This document shows positions 27,430 through 35,701 of a stretch of DNA of 64,000 bases, one piece after another. Made by a program: the position numbers and the translations under genes. The notes under the pieces were generated by a model that saw nothing but the letters and a program-made list of their open reading frames with translations, made no database searches and was not told where the DNA came from. Position 1 is the first letter of the stretch, and every line of letters begins with the position of its first letter. The DNA is from SXOA01 sp046153945 (lineage in GTDB: Bacteria; Planctomycetota; Planctomycetia; Pirellulales; Pirellulaceae): contig JBJXFF010000093.1 of assembly GCA_046153945.1 (NCBI GenBank), positions 37,210 through 101,209 on the forward strand. Reading direction: 5' to 3'.

Positions 27430-28221
27430 CTAAGAACTTAAAATTGCGACATGTCCCGCAACTTCCACGACAATCGCACACGCCTCATCTGCGGGTTCTT
27501 CCAACCGAACTTCGAGACGCAGTCCAAAGCTCTGGATGTTCGTAAGCGTCACCGTGGCATCAGGGCCATCCGTCACTTCTGCCGCGAGATCGGGAATGTC
27601 GTCCAGTGGCGGGCAAAAGGCGACGTGTGTCACCGCCACGCGTTGACCAACCGCAAACGGAGTGCGGAGCAGCACCATGACTCTTTCCACCTCTCCATCA
27701 CGGCAGCGAGTGATTTGCTGAAAGATTTCGCCGAGCAAAGTACCTCGCAGGCTATCAACCTCGACTAACTCGGTCCGTCTCGCAGTTACGACTTGGCTCC
27801 GTCCTGCAATCGGACGGTTGTGGGCGGCGTAGGAGGTCCACCACCAGACTGCTTCGCTGGTGAAGAATGCCAGCCATGTCAGCATCAAAGCCCAATTGGG
27901 CGTTGCCGGGAGCGACAATACGCTGAGCAACACGAACATCCCGATTCCAGGCAGCACCGGCGCAATCAGATCCAAAGATGACTGCCGGTTCCCGCGAGCG
28001 CGCCATGCCAGTCTCCAGCCAGTCTTCAGCATCAACCCAAGGCCAGCGACGCCCATTAGTGAAAGACCACTCAGCGGTTGCACGAGTGCACCCGCGATGC
28101 GCCGCACCAAAAGCACCAGTACAACGGCGCCAAATGCAGTTAGCGCACTCGTTAAGAACGCAGTAACAAAATCCCTGCGCAGTGGCGGCCAAGCAATACT
28201 CGCAAAGCTGGCAGTTTCCAT
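27430..28221 (-). CDS. Membrane protein of unknown function
   Basis: 263 residues. Hydrophobic segments at about 19-40, 50-66, 88-105 and 107-125, then a soluble C-terminal domain of about 110 residues (EVERVMVLLRTPFAVGQRVA, HVAFCPPLDDIPDLAAEV, ATVTLTNIQSFGLRLEVRLE) that looks beta-rich. No catalytic motif recognised. The SGNH gene lies upstream on the same strand with a 16-base gap, so they may be co-transcribed; a terminator lies downstream. Confidence 0.7.
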   Translation of the reverse strand: METASFASIAWPPLRRDFVTAFLTSALTAFGAVVLVLLVRRIAGALVQPLSGLSLMGVAGLGLMLKTGWRLAWRARGNRQSSLDLIAPVLPGIGMFVLLSVLSLPATPNWALMLTWLAFFTSEAVWWWTSYAAHNRPIAGRSQVVTARRTELVEVDSLRGTLLGEIFQQITRCRDGEVERVMVLLRTPFAVGQRVAVTHVAFCPPLDDIPDLAAEVTDGPDATVTLTNIQSFGLRLEVRLEEPADEACAIVVEVAGHVAILSS

Positions 28222-28237
28222 CCGTGACTCCTGACTC

Positions 28238-29089
28238 CTACTCTTTCTCCAATACCGTCCGCTTCACCTCCCCGATTTTCTTCACGCTTAACCACCCGCG
28301 GAGCAGGTATCCACTCGTAGCCAGATTCGCTTCCGTCGGCTCCGACGAGGAGTTCACCTTTTCGTCTCCTCCCGAGGGATGAGCATCGTACTTTTGCATC
28401 AGCGTTCCATTCCAATCTCTTGGTCGGCGGCGCATGATCTCCAACTCGTAGTCAATGATTGGCAGGCTGTGCTTTTTGGCCAGGCCGCGGAGGCCGTCAT
28501 TGTATTTCGCACTCGCTTCTGGCTGGCCGAAGTACGGCGGAATGGTGGACAAAATGCAAATGGAGCCCGTTTCCAGGATCGTGCTGACCGCTGTTTCCAC
28601 GTCCTTGATGTAATCCTCGGTCATTCGACCTTGCGCGACGTCATTCGTGCCGATCATGAGCACTACCATTTGCGGCTGGTACTTTTTGAGCAGCTCGGCC
28701 AAGGGAGGAAGTTTTTGCTTCCCCCCTTTCAGCAATTCGTCGGCACGCATCCCTCCCGCAGCAGTATGCGAACGGCCCCCATCCGGGTGATCGAAACCCG
28801 CTAAAAACCAGCCGTCTGTGTCGTCGCCCGCGCCGCTGTGCATCCATTTCAGCAGGGCCTTATCTTCGTCGCTCTGTCCTTTACCGAACCGAGCCCACTG
28901 GCCATAGGGATTGGCATACGTGATGGAATCTCCCACATGCAATACCACCCCCGGCCGCCCTTTGAACCTCGCCGCCACTTTACTCATTGCCGAAACGTAG
29001 TCCCAATCCTGCTTGAGCGGAGCCGGATCGGCAGCCAGCAAGTGTGCTGGGAAGAGCAGTATTAGCAACAGGAATAGAGTCCGAAACAT
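28238..29089 (-). CDS. Secreted SGNH/GDSL hydrolase
   Basis: 283 residues from ATG 29089 with a clear signal peptide (MFRTLFLLLILLFPAHLLAA). Block I VVLHVGDSITYAN (Ser55), block III VLMIGTNDVAQ (Asn149). The C-terminal Asp/His pair reads YDAHPSGG (Asp235, His237), one residue closer than the canonical D-x-x-H, so the active site should be checked. Expected role: esterase or deacetylase on extracellular carbohydrate or lipid. A thioredoxin-like gene lies 25 bases upstream on the same strand. Confidence 0.85.
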   Translation of the reverse strand: MFRTLFLLLILLFPAHLLAADPAPLKQDWDYVSAMSKVAARFKGRPGVVLHVGDSITYANPYGQWARFGKGQSDEDKALLKWMHSGAGDDTDGWFLAGFDHPDGGRSHTAAGGMRADELLKGGKQKLPPLAELLKKYQPQMVVLMIGTNDVAQGRMTEDYIKDVETAVSTILETGSICILSTIPPYFGQPEASAKYNDGLRGLAKKHSLPIIDYELEIMRRRPRDWNGTLMQKYDAHPSGGDEKVNSSSEPTEANLATSGYLLRGWLSVKKIGEVKRTVLEKE

Positions 29090-29114
29090 TCGAGGGCCTT
29101 CCAATAATGCGGGC

Positions 29115-29711
29115 CTATCCCTTCACTCCCACCGGATCAAAGTACGTCGGCTCTCCGCCGGGCCGCCATTTGATATTGCATCCGATGCTGGGTGTCTGTT
29201 TTTCCAGCGGAGGCTTGTCCGCCAAAGCAGCATCGAGAGCAGCTCGCAGGTCTTCGCCTGTCACTGGTTTACCATTCCCCGGCCGGCTGGAATCGAGTTG
29301 GCCGCGATAGACGAGCTTTCGCTGTTTGTCGAACAGGAAGAAGTCCGGCGTGCAGGCGGCTCCGCAGGCTTTCGCCACCTCCTGTGTTTCGTCGTAAAGA
29401 TAGGGAAACGGATAGCTTCGCTCCTCCGCTTCATGGACCATCCGTTCCGGCGAGTCTTCCGGGTGAGCAGCAGCGTCGTTGCTGTTGATGCCGATCATCG
29501 CCACTCCCTTGGGCATGTAGTCGAGGCCGATGCGGGCGAGTTCCAAGGCGATGTGCTTCACGAACGGACAATGATTGCACATAAAGACCACGAGATACGC
29601 CTTGGCATCCTCGAAGTCCGACAGTCCCACCGAACGCCCGTCCACGTTAATCAGCGAAAAGTCCGGAGCCTTCGTGGCCAGCGGCTTCATCGTGCTTGCG
29701 GTTTTGACCAT
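29115..29711 (-). CDS. Thioredoxin-family (redoxin/AhpC-TSA-like) protein
   Basis: 198 residues with no signal peptide. Thioredoxin fold: APDFSLINVDG, active-site CNHC (Cys45, Cys48) in VVFMCNHCPFVKHIA, then GMAMIGINSND-like block (VAMIGINSNDAAAH) and CTPDFFLFDKQRKLVYRG. The C-terminal SIGCNIKW motif is typical of a widespread bacterial subgroup of PRX-like thioredoxins. Probably a cytoplasmic thiol-disulfide or peroxide enzyme. It may be the first gene of a run with the SGNH hydrolase and the 27430-28221 membrane protein. Confidence 0.88.
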   Translation of the reverse strand: MVKTASTMKPLATKAPDFSLINVDGRSVGLSDFEDAKAYLVVFMCNHCPFVKHIALELARIGLDYMPKGVAMIGINSNDAAAHPEDSPERMVHEAEERSYPFPYLYDETQEVAKACGAACTPDFFLFDKQRKLVYRGQLDSSRPGNGKPVTGEDLRAALDAALADKPPLEKQTPSIGCNIKWRPGGEPTYFDPVGVKG

Positions 29712-29886
29712 GACCGATCCGAGATTCTCAAGAAGGGTAAGTTGCCAACGAATAATCCCTGCATCTTAGCCCGCTGCCGATTATTCCTCCAGGGGCGCGA
29801 CGGTTGGCTGGATTGCGGGAATATTCCCCCGCGCGGCAGTCTCTTATTCGTAGAACAAAAACCATTGGTTTCGAGGAAATCGTCGC

Positions 29887-30606
29887 ATGACTCAAGACCC
29901 CAAGCCGTATCCGCCGCCGAAGCCGTATCCCGACCCCGGCCACCCCGCGCCCCCGTCGCGTTCGATGGCACCCTGCCTCATTGGGTGCGGTGTCATGGGG
30001 CTGGCGGTGCTGCTCATCTGTGGCGGGACGATTTGGTACGTGACCGCCAACTTCAAGAACATTGCCACAAACCTGGCCGCTTCGGCAGCGAAACAATCCG
30101 TCGATGCCTCCGAGATGCGCGCGGAAGACAAGAAGGAACTCCACGCTCAAATCGATCGAGTGGCGGAGGGATTCAAGAAAGACAAGATCAATGGCCAGGA
30201 GCTGGGAAAAATCATGGAGGGGCTGACCAAGTCCCCGCTGTTCGTCGTGCTCATCGTTTACGGCGTCACTCACGAATATATCAACCGTCCCGACCAAAAT
30301 GCCGACGTGAAGGCGGAGGCCGAGCGGACGCTCCAGCGGATCGCCCGTGGCACCGCGGAAGGAAAAATCAAAGGAGAGGATCTGGAGAAGCCGTTCTCCG
30401 CCATTTCCCAGAACCCCAGCCAGCCGATGCAACCGGGACAGCCTCCGCAACCCAAGCAACAGCTCAGCGACGAGGACCTGAAAAAGTTCCTGGCGGACCT
30501 AAAGACGCTCGCCGACGAGAAGGAGATTCCCGATGAGCCCTATGAGCTGGACGTGGGAAAGGAAGTAAAGCGGATCGTGGACAAAGCCGTGCCAGGAAAG
30601 CTGTAA
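29887..30606 (+). CDS. Single-pass membrane protein of unknown function
   Basis: 239 residues. Pro-rich cytoplasmic start (PKPYPPPKPYPDPGHP), one transmembrane helix at about 31-54, and a charged, mostly helical C-terminal domain containing two similar segments (KKDKINGQELGKIMEGL and AEGKIKGEDLEKPFSAI), suggesting an internal duplication. Pro/Gln-rich linker at about 178-195. Convergent with the DUF1549 gene (6 bases apart). Family not recognised. Confidence 0.7.
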   Translation: MTQDPKPYPPPKPYPDPGHPAPPSRSMAPCLIGCGVMGLAVLLICGGTIWYVTANFKNIATNLAASAAKQSVDASEMRAEDKKELHAQIDRVAEGFKKDKINGQELGKIMEGLTKSPLFVVLIVYGVTHEYINRPDQNADVKAEAERTLQRIARGTAEGKIKGEDLEKPFSAISQNPSQPMQPGQPPQPKQQLSDEDLKKFLADLKTLADEKEIPDEPYELDVGKEVKRIVDKAVPGKL

Positions 30607-30612
30607 TCTCCA

Positions 30613-33144
30613 CTAATGCACCAACAAGAAATCCTTGCTATTGAGCAGCGCCCACATCAAGTCCTCAGCGGCTTCGTTTTTCTTGTCGCCATAGGAGGCG
30701 AGGAACTCGACGCCGAGCTTGAGTTCGGCTGGACTGGGGCTGCGAGCGATGGACCAGAGGTAAAGCTCGGCGACGAGCTGATCGTCGGGGAGTTTCTGAG
30801 CGAAAAGCAGGGCTGGACGGGCGGCTGGATTTTGCACACGGCCGAGGATGCTGTTGCCGTTGAGGAAATGCAGCGCTTGCAGCATATTGGAGGTGTTGTC
30901 CCGCTCGCATTCGCAGGCTTCCATCCGCTGCGGCTTGCCGAAGAGGCTCAGGAAGTCGCTCGTCACGTTCGCATCCGGCAACTGGGCCGCCCGGAAGCCG
31001 CCCGGAGCCCCGCCGATATTCTCGGGGACGCCGCTGGCTTGCACCAGGCAATCGAGGAGCGCTTCCGCCGGCACGCGGCGGGGAATGCTGTGCGAGAAAT
31101 TGAGCTGATCGTTCTTGTTCGACGGCGTGGGGACGCTCGTTCGCTGATACGTCTGAGAAGTAACGATCCGCCGCATCAAATGCCGTACGTCGAACTTATG
31201 CTCGACAAAGTCTTTGGTTAAAGCTTCGAGCAGAGCCGGATTGATGGGCGGGTTGGTGCTGCGGATGTCGTCCACCGGTTCGATGATGCCGCGGTGGTAG
31301 AAATAGCTCCAGATGCGATTGACAATGCCGCGGGCGAAGAAGGGATTCTCCGGCGCGGTGAGCCATTTCGCATACGCTTCGCGGCGATCGCTGTTGGCCG
31401 CCAGTTCGGGAACGGGGCCACCCAGGAATTTTGGCGTCTGGGCCTGTCCGGAGCGAGGATTGGTAGCGAAGCCGCCCGCCAGGTTCACTTGCACCAGTTT
31501 GGCGTTGCCGATCCCCGGCAGCCGCGGGTCGGGTCGGACGCTGACCTGGCTGAAGAAGCTGCCGACGCCGTAGTAGTCGGCCTGCGTCCAGTTCTCCAGC
31601 GGATGGGTGTGACAGCGGGCGCAGAGCATCCGCACCCCGCAGAAGACCTGCGTCGTGCGCTCCACCGTCTCGTTGGTGTCCTTACTGACCGCAAAAAACG
31701 CACTCGCCGGATCATCCGCCGCTCCGCCGCGCGCGGTCAGAATCTTCCGGCAGAATTCGTCCAGCGGCATGTTCGATGAGACAGCGTTACGAAGGAATTC
31801 GCGGAATAGGAAGACGCCAGGCGAACTGACCGCGTTGCGGCTGTTCTGAAGCAGGTCTCCCCACTTCAGCGACCAGTGATCGACAAACTCCGCGCGCTCC
31901 AGTAGCAGGTCAACTGTCTTCTCACGTTTCTGCGGATCGGCATTCGCGACAAAGGCCTTGATTTCCTCCGGCTTGGGCTGCACGCCGATGAGATCGAGGT
32001 AGACGCGGCGGAGGAATTCTTCGTCGCCAGCCAAAGCAGACGGCACGATCTTCAGCCGATTGAGTTTTTCGACGATCGGCTTATCGACCAGGTTTTCGGG
32101 AACAGGGGACGGAGTGAAATTCGATTCGGTGCTGAGCACGATAACACCGGTAGCAGCGAAGGTCCGCTCATACCGGACCATAATGGCGGTTTCTCCCGAG
32201 TCCCCCGCCAGGACCATTCCCTCGACATCGACGTCGGCATACTGGTTATTGTTGGCGGTGAAAATCCCCATGCGGGTTACATCCGCCGTGGAGCCATCCG
32301 TGTACGTCGCGATGAGTTGCAGGCGGTGCTTCTGTCCTGGCCGCAGCACGAGCTTTTCGGGAATCAGTTTGACGCCGATCACTCGATTTGGGTCGGCGAG
32401 GTCGCTGGGCGTTCCTTGCTTGACCCACGAGACGAGAATATCGTTTGCCAGGCTCTCCTTTTTGAACCGCACTCCCCCTTCATGCGGCATGTCTCCACGG
32501 GCCTTGGCGACAACCAGACTCGCCTCGGGAACGCCGAGGTTGACCCGGCGGCCAAAAAACTCCTTGCTGATGGACGCATAATCCAGTTCCGGGTCCGCGC
32601 CTCGGAGCGAAAGCTTGAAGCCGTTCTTGCCGAGCGAATAGCCGTGGCAGGCACCCATGTTGCAGCCGGATTTGGAAAGGACGGGCATCACTTCATGCCG
32701 AAAGCTTAGCGGCGGCTCGGCGGGGGGAAGCGTGACCTTGATCGGCACATTCAGCGTTTGGCCGGCGACAACCGCGGTGAGATTCGTCTGGCCGCTGGCA
32801 ACAGGGCGGATCAGTCCCTTGTCGTCGATGACCGCGATTTTAGGATCCGCGATGGTGAGTTGAGCCGACGTCCGGAGATCCAGAGAATAGCCGTCAGCAG
32901 TGCTTCCCAAGAGTTGAAGCGATTGAACCTGGCGGTGCTGGCGAAACTCCATGGCGGCGGGATAAGCGACGATGGGGCCTGCCGGGGGCGGATCGTCGGC
33001 TGCGAATAGCGGCGATGTCAAAGCGAAGGCAAACAACACTAGCCAGACGCGCAAGCGAGGGAAAAGGACGTTGTGGCGTTGCAGAACGCAAATCCCTCGC
33101 TTGCGCGTCGGGCTAGTGATTTGCTGACTGTTCATTAGGTTCAT
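30613..33144 (-). CDS. DUF1549/DUF1553 protein with Ig-like (BIG2-type) domains
   Basis: 843 residues, the large variant. After the leader, residues about 60-130 and 250-340 look like bacterial Ig-like domains (SAQLTIADPKIAVIDDKG, YADVDVEGMVLAGDSGETAI). Between them SGCNMGACHG is a C-x4-C-H site rather than CxxCH. DUF1549 follows (EEFLRRVYLDLIGVQPKP, LCARCHTHPLENW) and then DUF1553 (RGIVNRIWSYFYHRGIIEP). The N-terminal residues before the hydrophobic core (SPTRKRG ... FPRLRV) are encoded by a palindromic repeat. Start 33144 or 33135. It follows the pre-peptidase-domain and DUF1501 genes on the same strand, likely one operon. Confidence 0.9.
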   Translation of the reverse strand: MNLMNSQQITSPTRKRGICVLQRHNVLFPRLRVWLVLFAFALTSPLFAADDPPPAGPIVAYPAAMEFRQHRQVQSLQLLGSTADGYSLDLRTSAQLTIADPKIAVIDDKGLIRPVASGQTNLTAVVAGQTLNVPIKVTLPPAEPPLSFRHEVMPVLSKSGCNMGACHGYSLGKNGFKLSLRGADPELDYASISKEFFGRRVNLGVPEASLVVAKARGDMPHEGGVRFKKESLANDILVSWVKQGTPSDLADPNRVIGVKLIPEKLVLRPGQKHRLQLIATYTDGSTADVTRMGIFTANNNQYADVDVEGMVLAGDSGETAIMVRYERTFAATGVIVLSTESNFTPSPVPENLVDKPIVEKLNRLKIVPSALAGDEEFLRRVYLDLIGVQPKPEEIKAFVANADPQKREKTVDLLLERAEFVDHWSLKWGDLLQNSRNAVSSPGVFLFREFLRNAVSSNMPLDEFCRKILTARGGAADDPASAFFAVSKDTNETVERTTQVFCGVRMLCARCHTHPLENWTQADYYGVGSFFSQVSVRPDPRLPGIGNAKLVQVNLAGGFATNPRSGQAQTPKFLGGPVPELAANSDRREAYAKWLTAPENPFFARGIVNRIWSYFYHRGIIEPVDDIRSTNPPINPALLEALTKDFVEHKFDVRHLMRRIVTSQTYQRTSVPTPSNKNDQLNFSHSIPRRVPAEALLDCLVQASGVPENIGGAPGGFRAAQLPDANVTSDFLSLFGKPQRMEACECERDNTSNMLQALHFLNGNSILGRVQNPAARPALLFAQKLPDDQLVAELYLWSIARSPSPAELKLGVEFLASYGDKKNEAAEDLMWALLNSKDFLLVH
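33037..33118. repeat. REP-like palindrome CACTAGCC...GCGCAAGCGAGGG (copy 1)
   Basis: 26-base arms at 33037-33062 and 33093-33118 (CACTAGCC(A/C)GACGCGCAAG ...), one mismatch, loop 30 bases. Lies wholly inside the first 36 codons of the DUF1549 gene. Second copy at 63629-63729. Confidence 0.93.
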
Positions 33145-33162
33145 GATGTCCTTATCCTATCA

Positions 33163-35472
33163 CTACGGTGCAGGCGTCACATTCAGGGTCAGATCCACAT
33201 CCCGGCTGCGGATGCGAATGGCGGGTTGCTTGGGGTCGGCGGCGGTGGCGAAGAGGGTCAGGCCCTTCGTCTCCCCCGGCTTTGTATTTATCGGGACGGC
33301 GACCATGATTGCGAAGTCGACCGCGTCGGCTTTGATTGTGACCGGCGGTGCACTTACTCCCGCCGGTAACCCGGCGAGCGTCACAATGACTTCACCAGTG
33401 AGTCCTTCGCGGCGTTCGATCTTGCCATCCACCTTCACCATCACCGCAGCCGCCTTGTCGAGCTTGGCTTCGAGTTTCGCATTGGCGATTTGCACGGCAA
33501 GTTGATGCTTCACGTTGAACCGGCGGACGGGAGTGAACGAAGTGGCGAGCACCTTCTGCTTGTCAGCCGCCAGTAGCTCTGCCTGAATCGTGGCGTCATA
33601 GTAAGTCCGCGGCAGTTCGGCCGGAATGAGCAGCGAGATTGCACCGTCTACATTTGCTGCCGGAACTTCGACGGCTGCTTCCGCCCGCAATGCCTTGTTC
33701 GCATCGGGCTGGCCGTTGGTGAGCGGCGGTGGTTGGTTGGTGAGTAGCGTCAACCGCACTACCGAGTCGGTCATGGGGCGGAAGAATTTCACGGGAAGGG
33801 CCAGCTTCTGTCCCGGCAATAGCGCTGCGTCCGCAGGAAGATCGCGAAAATCGACAGCAAACGTGGAAGCAGCAGCAGTTGTCGGGGCGAGGGCAATCTC
33901 CGAGGCCAGCCACGGCTGCAGAAGTTCGAGTGGATGGCCTTTTATCCAAACGGGCCGCTCTTCGCCCATGGCCGCCTTGCCTTTCCAGGAAGCCAGCAGC
34001 ACGTCGGCAGCGGCGTCGGTCCGCTGAAGAGTAACAAGCGTGCCGTCGCTATCTGCGGGAATCTGAATTGCCGCCGCCGCGACACCTGCGGGCAATGCCC
34101 CGGTTACGATATCAATCGACCCCTGATAGCCGTCCCGCTCCGCAAAGACCGGCACGACAAACCGCCCCCCCGTCGGCAGAGAAACTCGCTGCGTCGTCAT
34201 CGTCAACCGGAATTCGTTCTTCACGATGGCCTGACTAATTTGCTCCGCCGTCAACCGATAAAGACCTCTTGGTCCGCCGCGTGCGGTCGCATCCACAACG
34301 CCTGCCATGACAATGTTTACTCCCTCGGGAATCGCATATTCCAGATTCGGATCTGTCGTTCCCGTGCCATCTTCCGTGCGTGCGAGCAGATCTCCCTTCT
34401 CATTGCGAACAACCAGCGCAACATCCAGTGGGGAGCCCAGTCTTTCAGCAAAGACCTCCATGCGGAGCTTGCTGCCGGGAGTGACCGGGATTTGATAGCG
34501 ATCCTCTTCCTGCGGCGCCAGCAGCTTGCCGCTCACGCCCACCGCACCAGCCGGCAACACCTGCGGTGCGGCAGCTGGAGGAAGTTCGACGACTTCGGCA
34601 AAGTTGCTGACTGTCGCATACGGCCGCGGGCCACTCCAAATCGGTCCCGCTGGCAAAGTGAGCGGTTGAATGCCCGCTGCGGCGACGGCGGGAAGATCGA
34701 GGCGAGGAATCGGCGTCGCGCCGAGGAGTTCCAGGCCAATCGGCTGACCCTTCGTCACCGCAACTGGAAAGACCTGATCGACATAGGCCCACTCGCCGAT
34801 TTTGAGGCGAAAATGGCTCGGTCCAGGCGGAGCATACTCCAAATCATGCAGAGCCACCGTGTATTGGCCATCCTCCGGAAGCACCGCTTCCAGCCGTGTG
34901 TCGCCGGCGAGAGACGGCTGGTTCCACGACCAGGCGATTTGCTTCTTCTTGGCGTTATACAGGTGCAACACCGGCCGAAGTTTGCTGCCGAAGCGCTGGG
35001 CCTCGACTTCAATTTGAATCTTCTGCCCGGCTTTGCCGTTGAGCTTCATCTCGCTTACGGCGCTTCCACCAACCGAACCATGAAGGGCAATCGGAAGCTG
35101 CGCGACGTCGGGCCCAAATACCACCTGCGGCAGCTTATCGACGCCGATGACCAGCGGCAGGCTCACTCCACCTGCAGCGGCCACGCGCACCTGATAATAG
35201 CCAGGTTGAATTTCTCCTTCCGGAGTGACATTAAATGTCGCTGCGTTGTTCGTTCCACCGGGTTGCAACTCCTGCTTCGCAGCGAAGGGAAGGAGCAGTT
35301 TAGGGGCAGTGCCGAATTCGTCCCCAGAGACGACAAGCTGCGTCATGCCGCCCAGTTGCAGGCCGCGGATGTTGAGGTTCGCAAGTGTTGGTTCGGCGGA
35401 TGAGACGATGTTCGCGCACAGCGTCCCCAGGTTGGCAAGGAAAACGACGTGAAGAAGAGATCGAAGTCGCAT
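33163..35472 (-). CDS. Secreted protein with pre-peptidase C-terminal (PPC)-like domains
   Basis: 769 residues from ATG 35472, which gives the signal peptide MRLRSLLHVVFLANLGTL. The open frame upstream runs through the nested palindrome and is not coding. Beta-rich repeats throughout: LRPVLHLYNAKKKQIAWSW and QYTVALHDLEYAPPGPSHFR, then a second PPC-like unit EDRYQIPVTPGSKLRMEVFA and LRT-type EKGDLLARTEDGTGT. No catalytic residues. Placed between DUF1501 (229 bases upstream, with the repeat in between) and DUF1549 (18 bases downstream), it probably belongs to the same exported assembly. Confidence 0.8.
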   Translation of the reverse strand: MRLRSLLHVVFLANLGTLCANIVSSAEPTLANLNIRGLQLGGMTQLVVSGDEFGTAPKLLLPFAAKQELQPGGTNNAATFNVTPEGEIQPGYYQVRVAAAGGVSLPLVIGVDKLPQVVFGPDVAQLPIALHGSVGGSAVSEMKLNGKAGQKIQIEVEAQRFGSKLRPVLHLYNAKKKQIAWSWNQPSLAGDTRLEAVLPEDGQYTVALHDLEYAPPGPSHFRLKIGEWAYVDQVFPVAVTKGQPIGLELLGATPIPRLDLPAVAAAGIQPLTLPAGPIWSGPRPYATVSNFAEVVELPPAAAPQVLPAGAVGVSGKLLAPQEEDRYQIPVTPGSKLRMEVFAERLGSPLDVALVVRNEKGDLLARTEDGTGTTDPNLEYAIPEGVNIVMAGVVDATARGGPRGLYRLTAEQISQAIVKNEFRLTMTTQRVSLPTGGRFVVPVFAERDGYQGSIDIVTGALPAGVAAAAIQIPADSDGTLVTLQRTDAAADVLLASWKGKAAMGEERPVWIKGHPLELLQPWLASEIALAPTTAAASTFAVDFRDLPADAALLPGQKLALPVKFFRPMTDSVVRLTLLTNQPPPLTNGQPDANKALRAEAAVEVPAANVDGAISLLIPAELPRTYYDATIQAELLAADKQKVLATSFTPVRRFNVKHQLAVQIANAKLEAKLDKAAAVMVKVDGKIERREGLTGEVIVTLAGLPAGVSAPPVTIKADAVDFAIMVAVPINTKPGETKGLTLFATAADPKQPAIRIRSRDVDLTLNVTPAP

Positions 35473-35480
35473 AGGATTGA

Positions 35481-35689
35481 CCCCACCGAGCATGCCTCGG
35501 TGGTGAACTGATTTTGCACTAGAACGAAAGTCACCTGGAATTCTGCCCCCGCCGACCTCGCGTCGGTGGAGCAAGTGATTCCTTCCAGTCATGCGTTCCA
35601 CCGGCACAAGGCCGGCGGGGACGAACGACGAATCTGCGTCAAAGCTAGTGCAAAATCACGGCTCCACCGAGACAAGCTCGGCGGTGGCC
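35481..35689. repeat. Nested palindromic element, copy B
   Basis: Outer hairpin CCACCGAGCATGCCTCGGTGG (21 bases, written 35483-35503), then TGATTTTGCACTAG (35509-35522) which is the exact complement of CTAGTGCAAAATCA (35645-35658). Inner arms CCGCCGACCTCGCGTCGGTG (from 35549) and CCACCGGCACAAGGCCGGCG (from 35599), and a right outer hairpin CACCGAGACAAGCTCGGCGG. Same order as copy A. Confidence 0.88.
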
Positions 35690-35701
35690 AGGGTAGGCGG
35701 G

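Noticed and set aside
27197..27481. N-terminal extension of the redoxin lipoprotein (95 codons)
   Set aside because: It runs through a strong terminator hairpin and would bury the lipoprotein signal internally.
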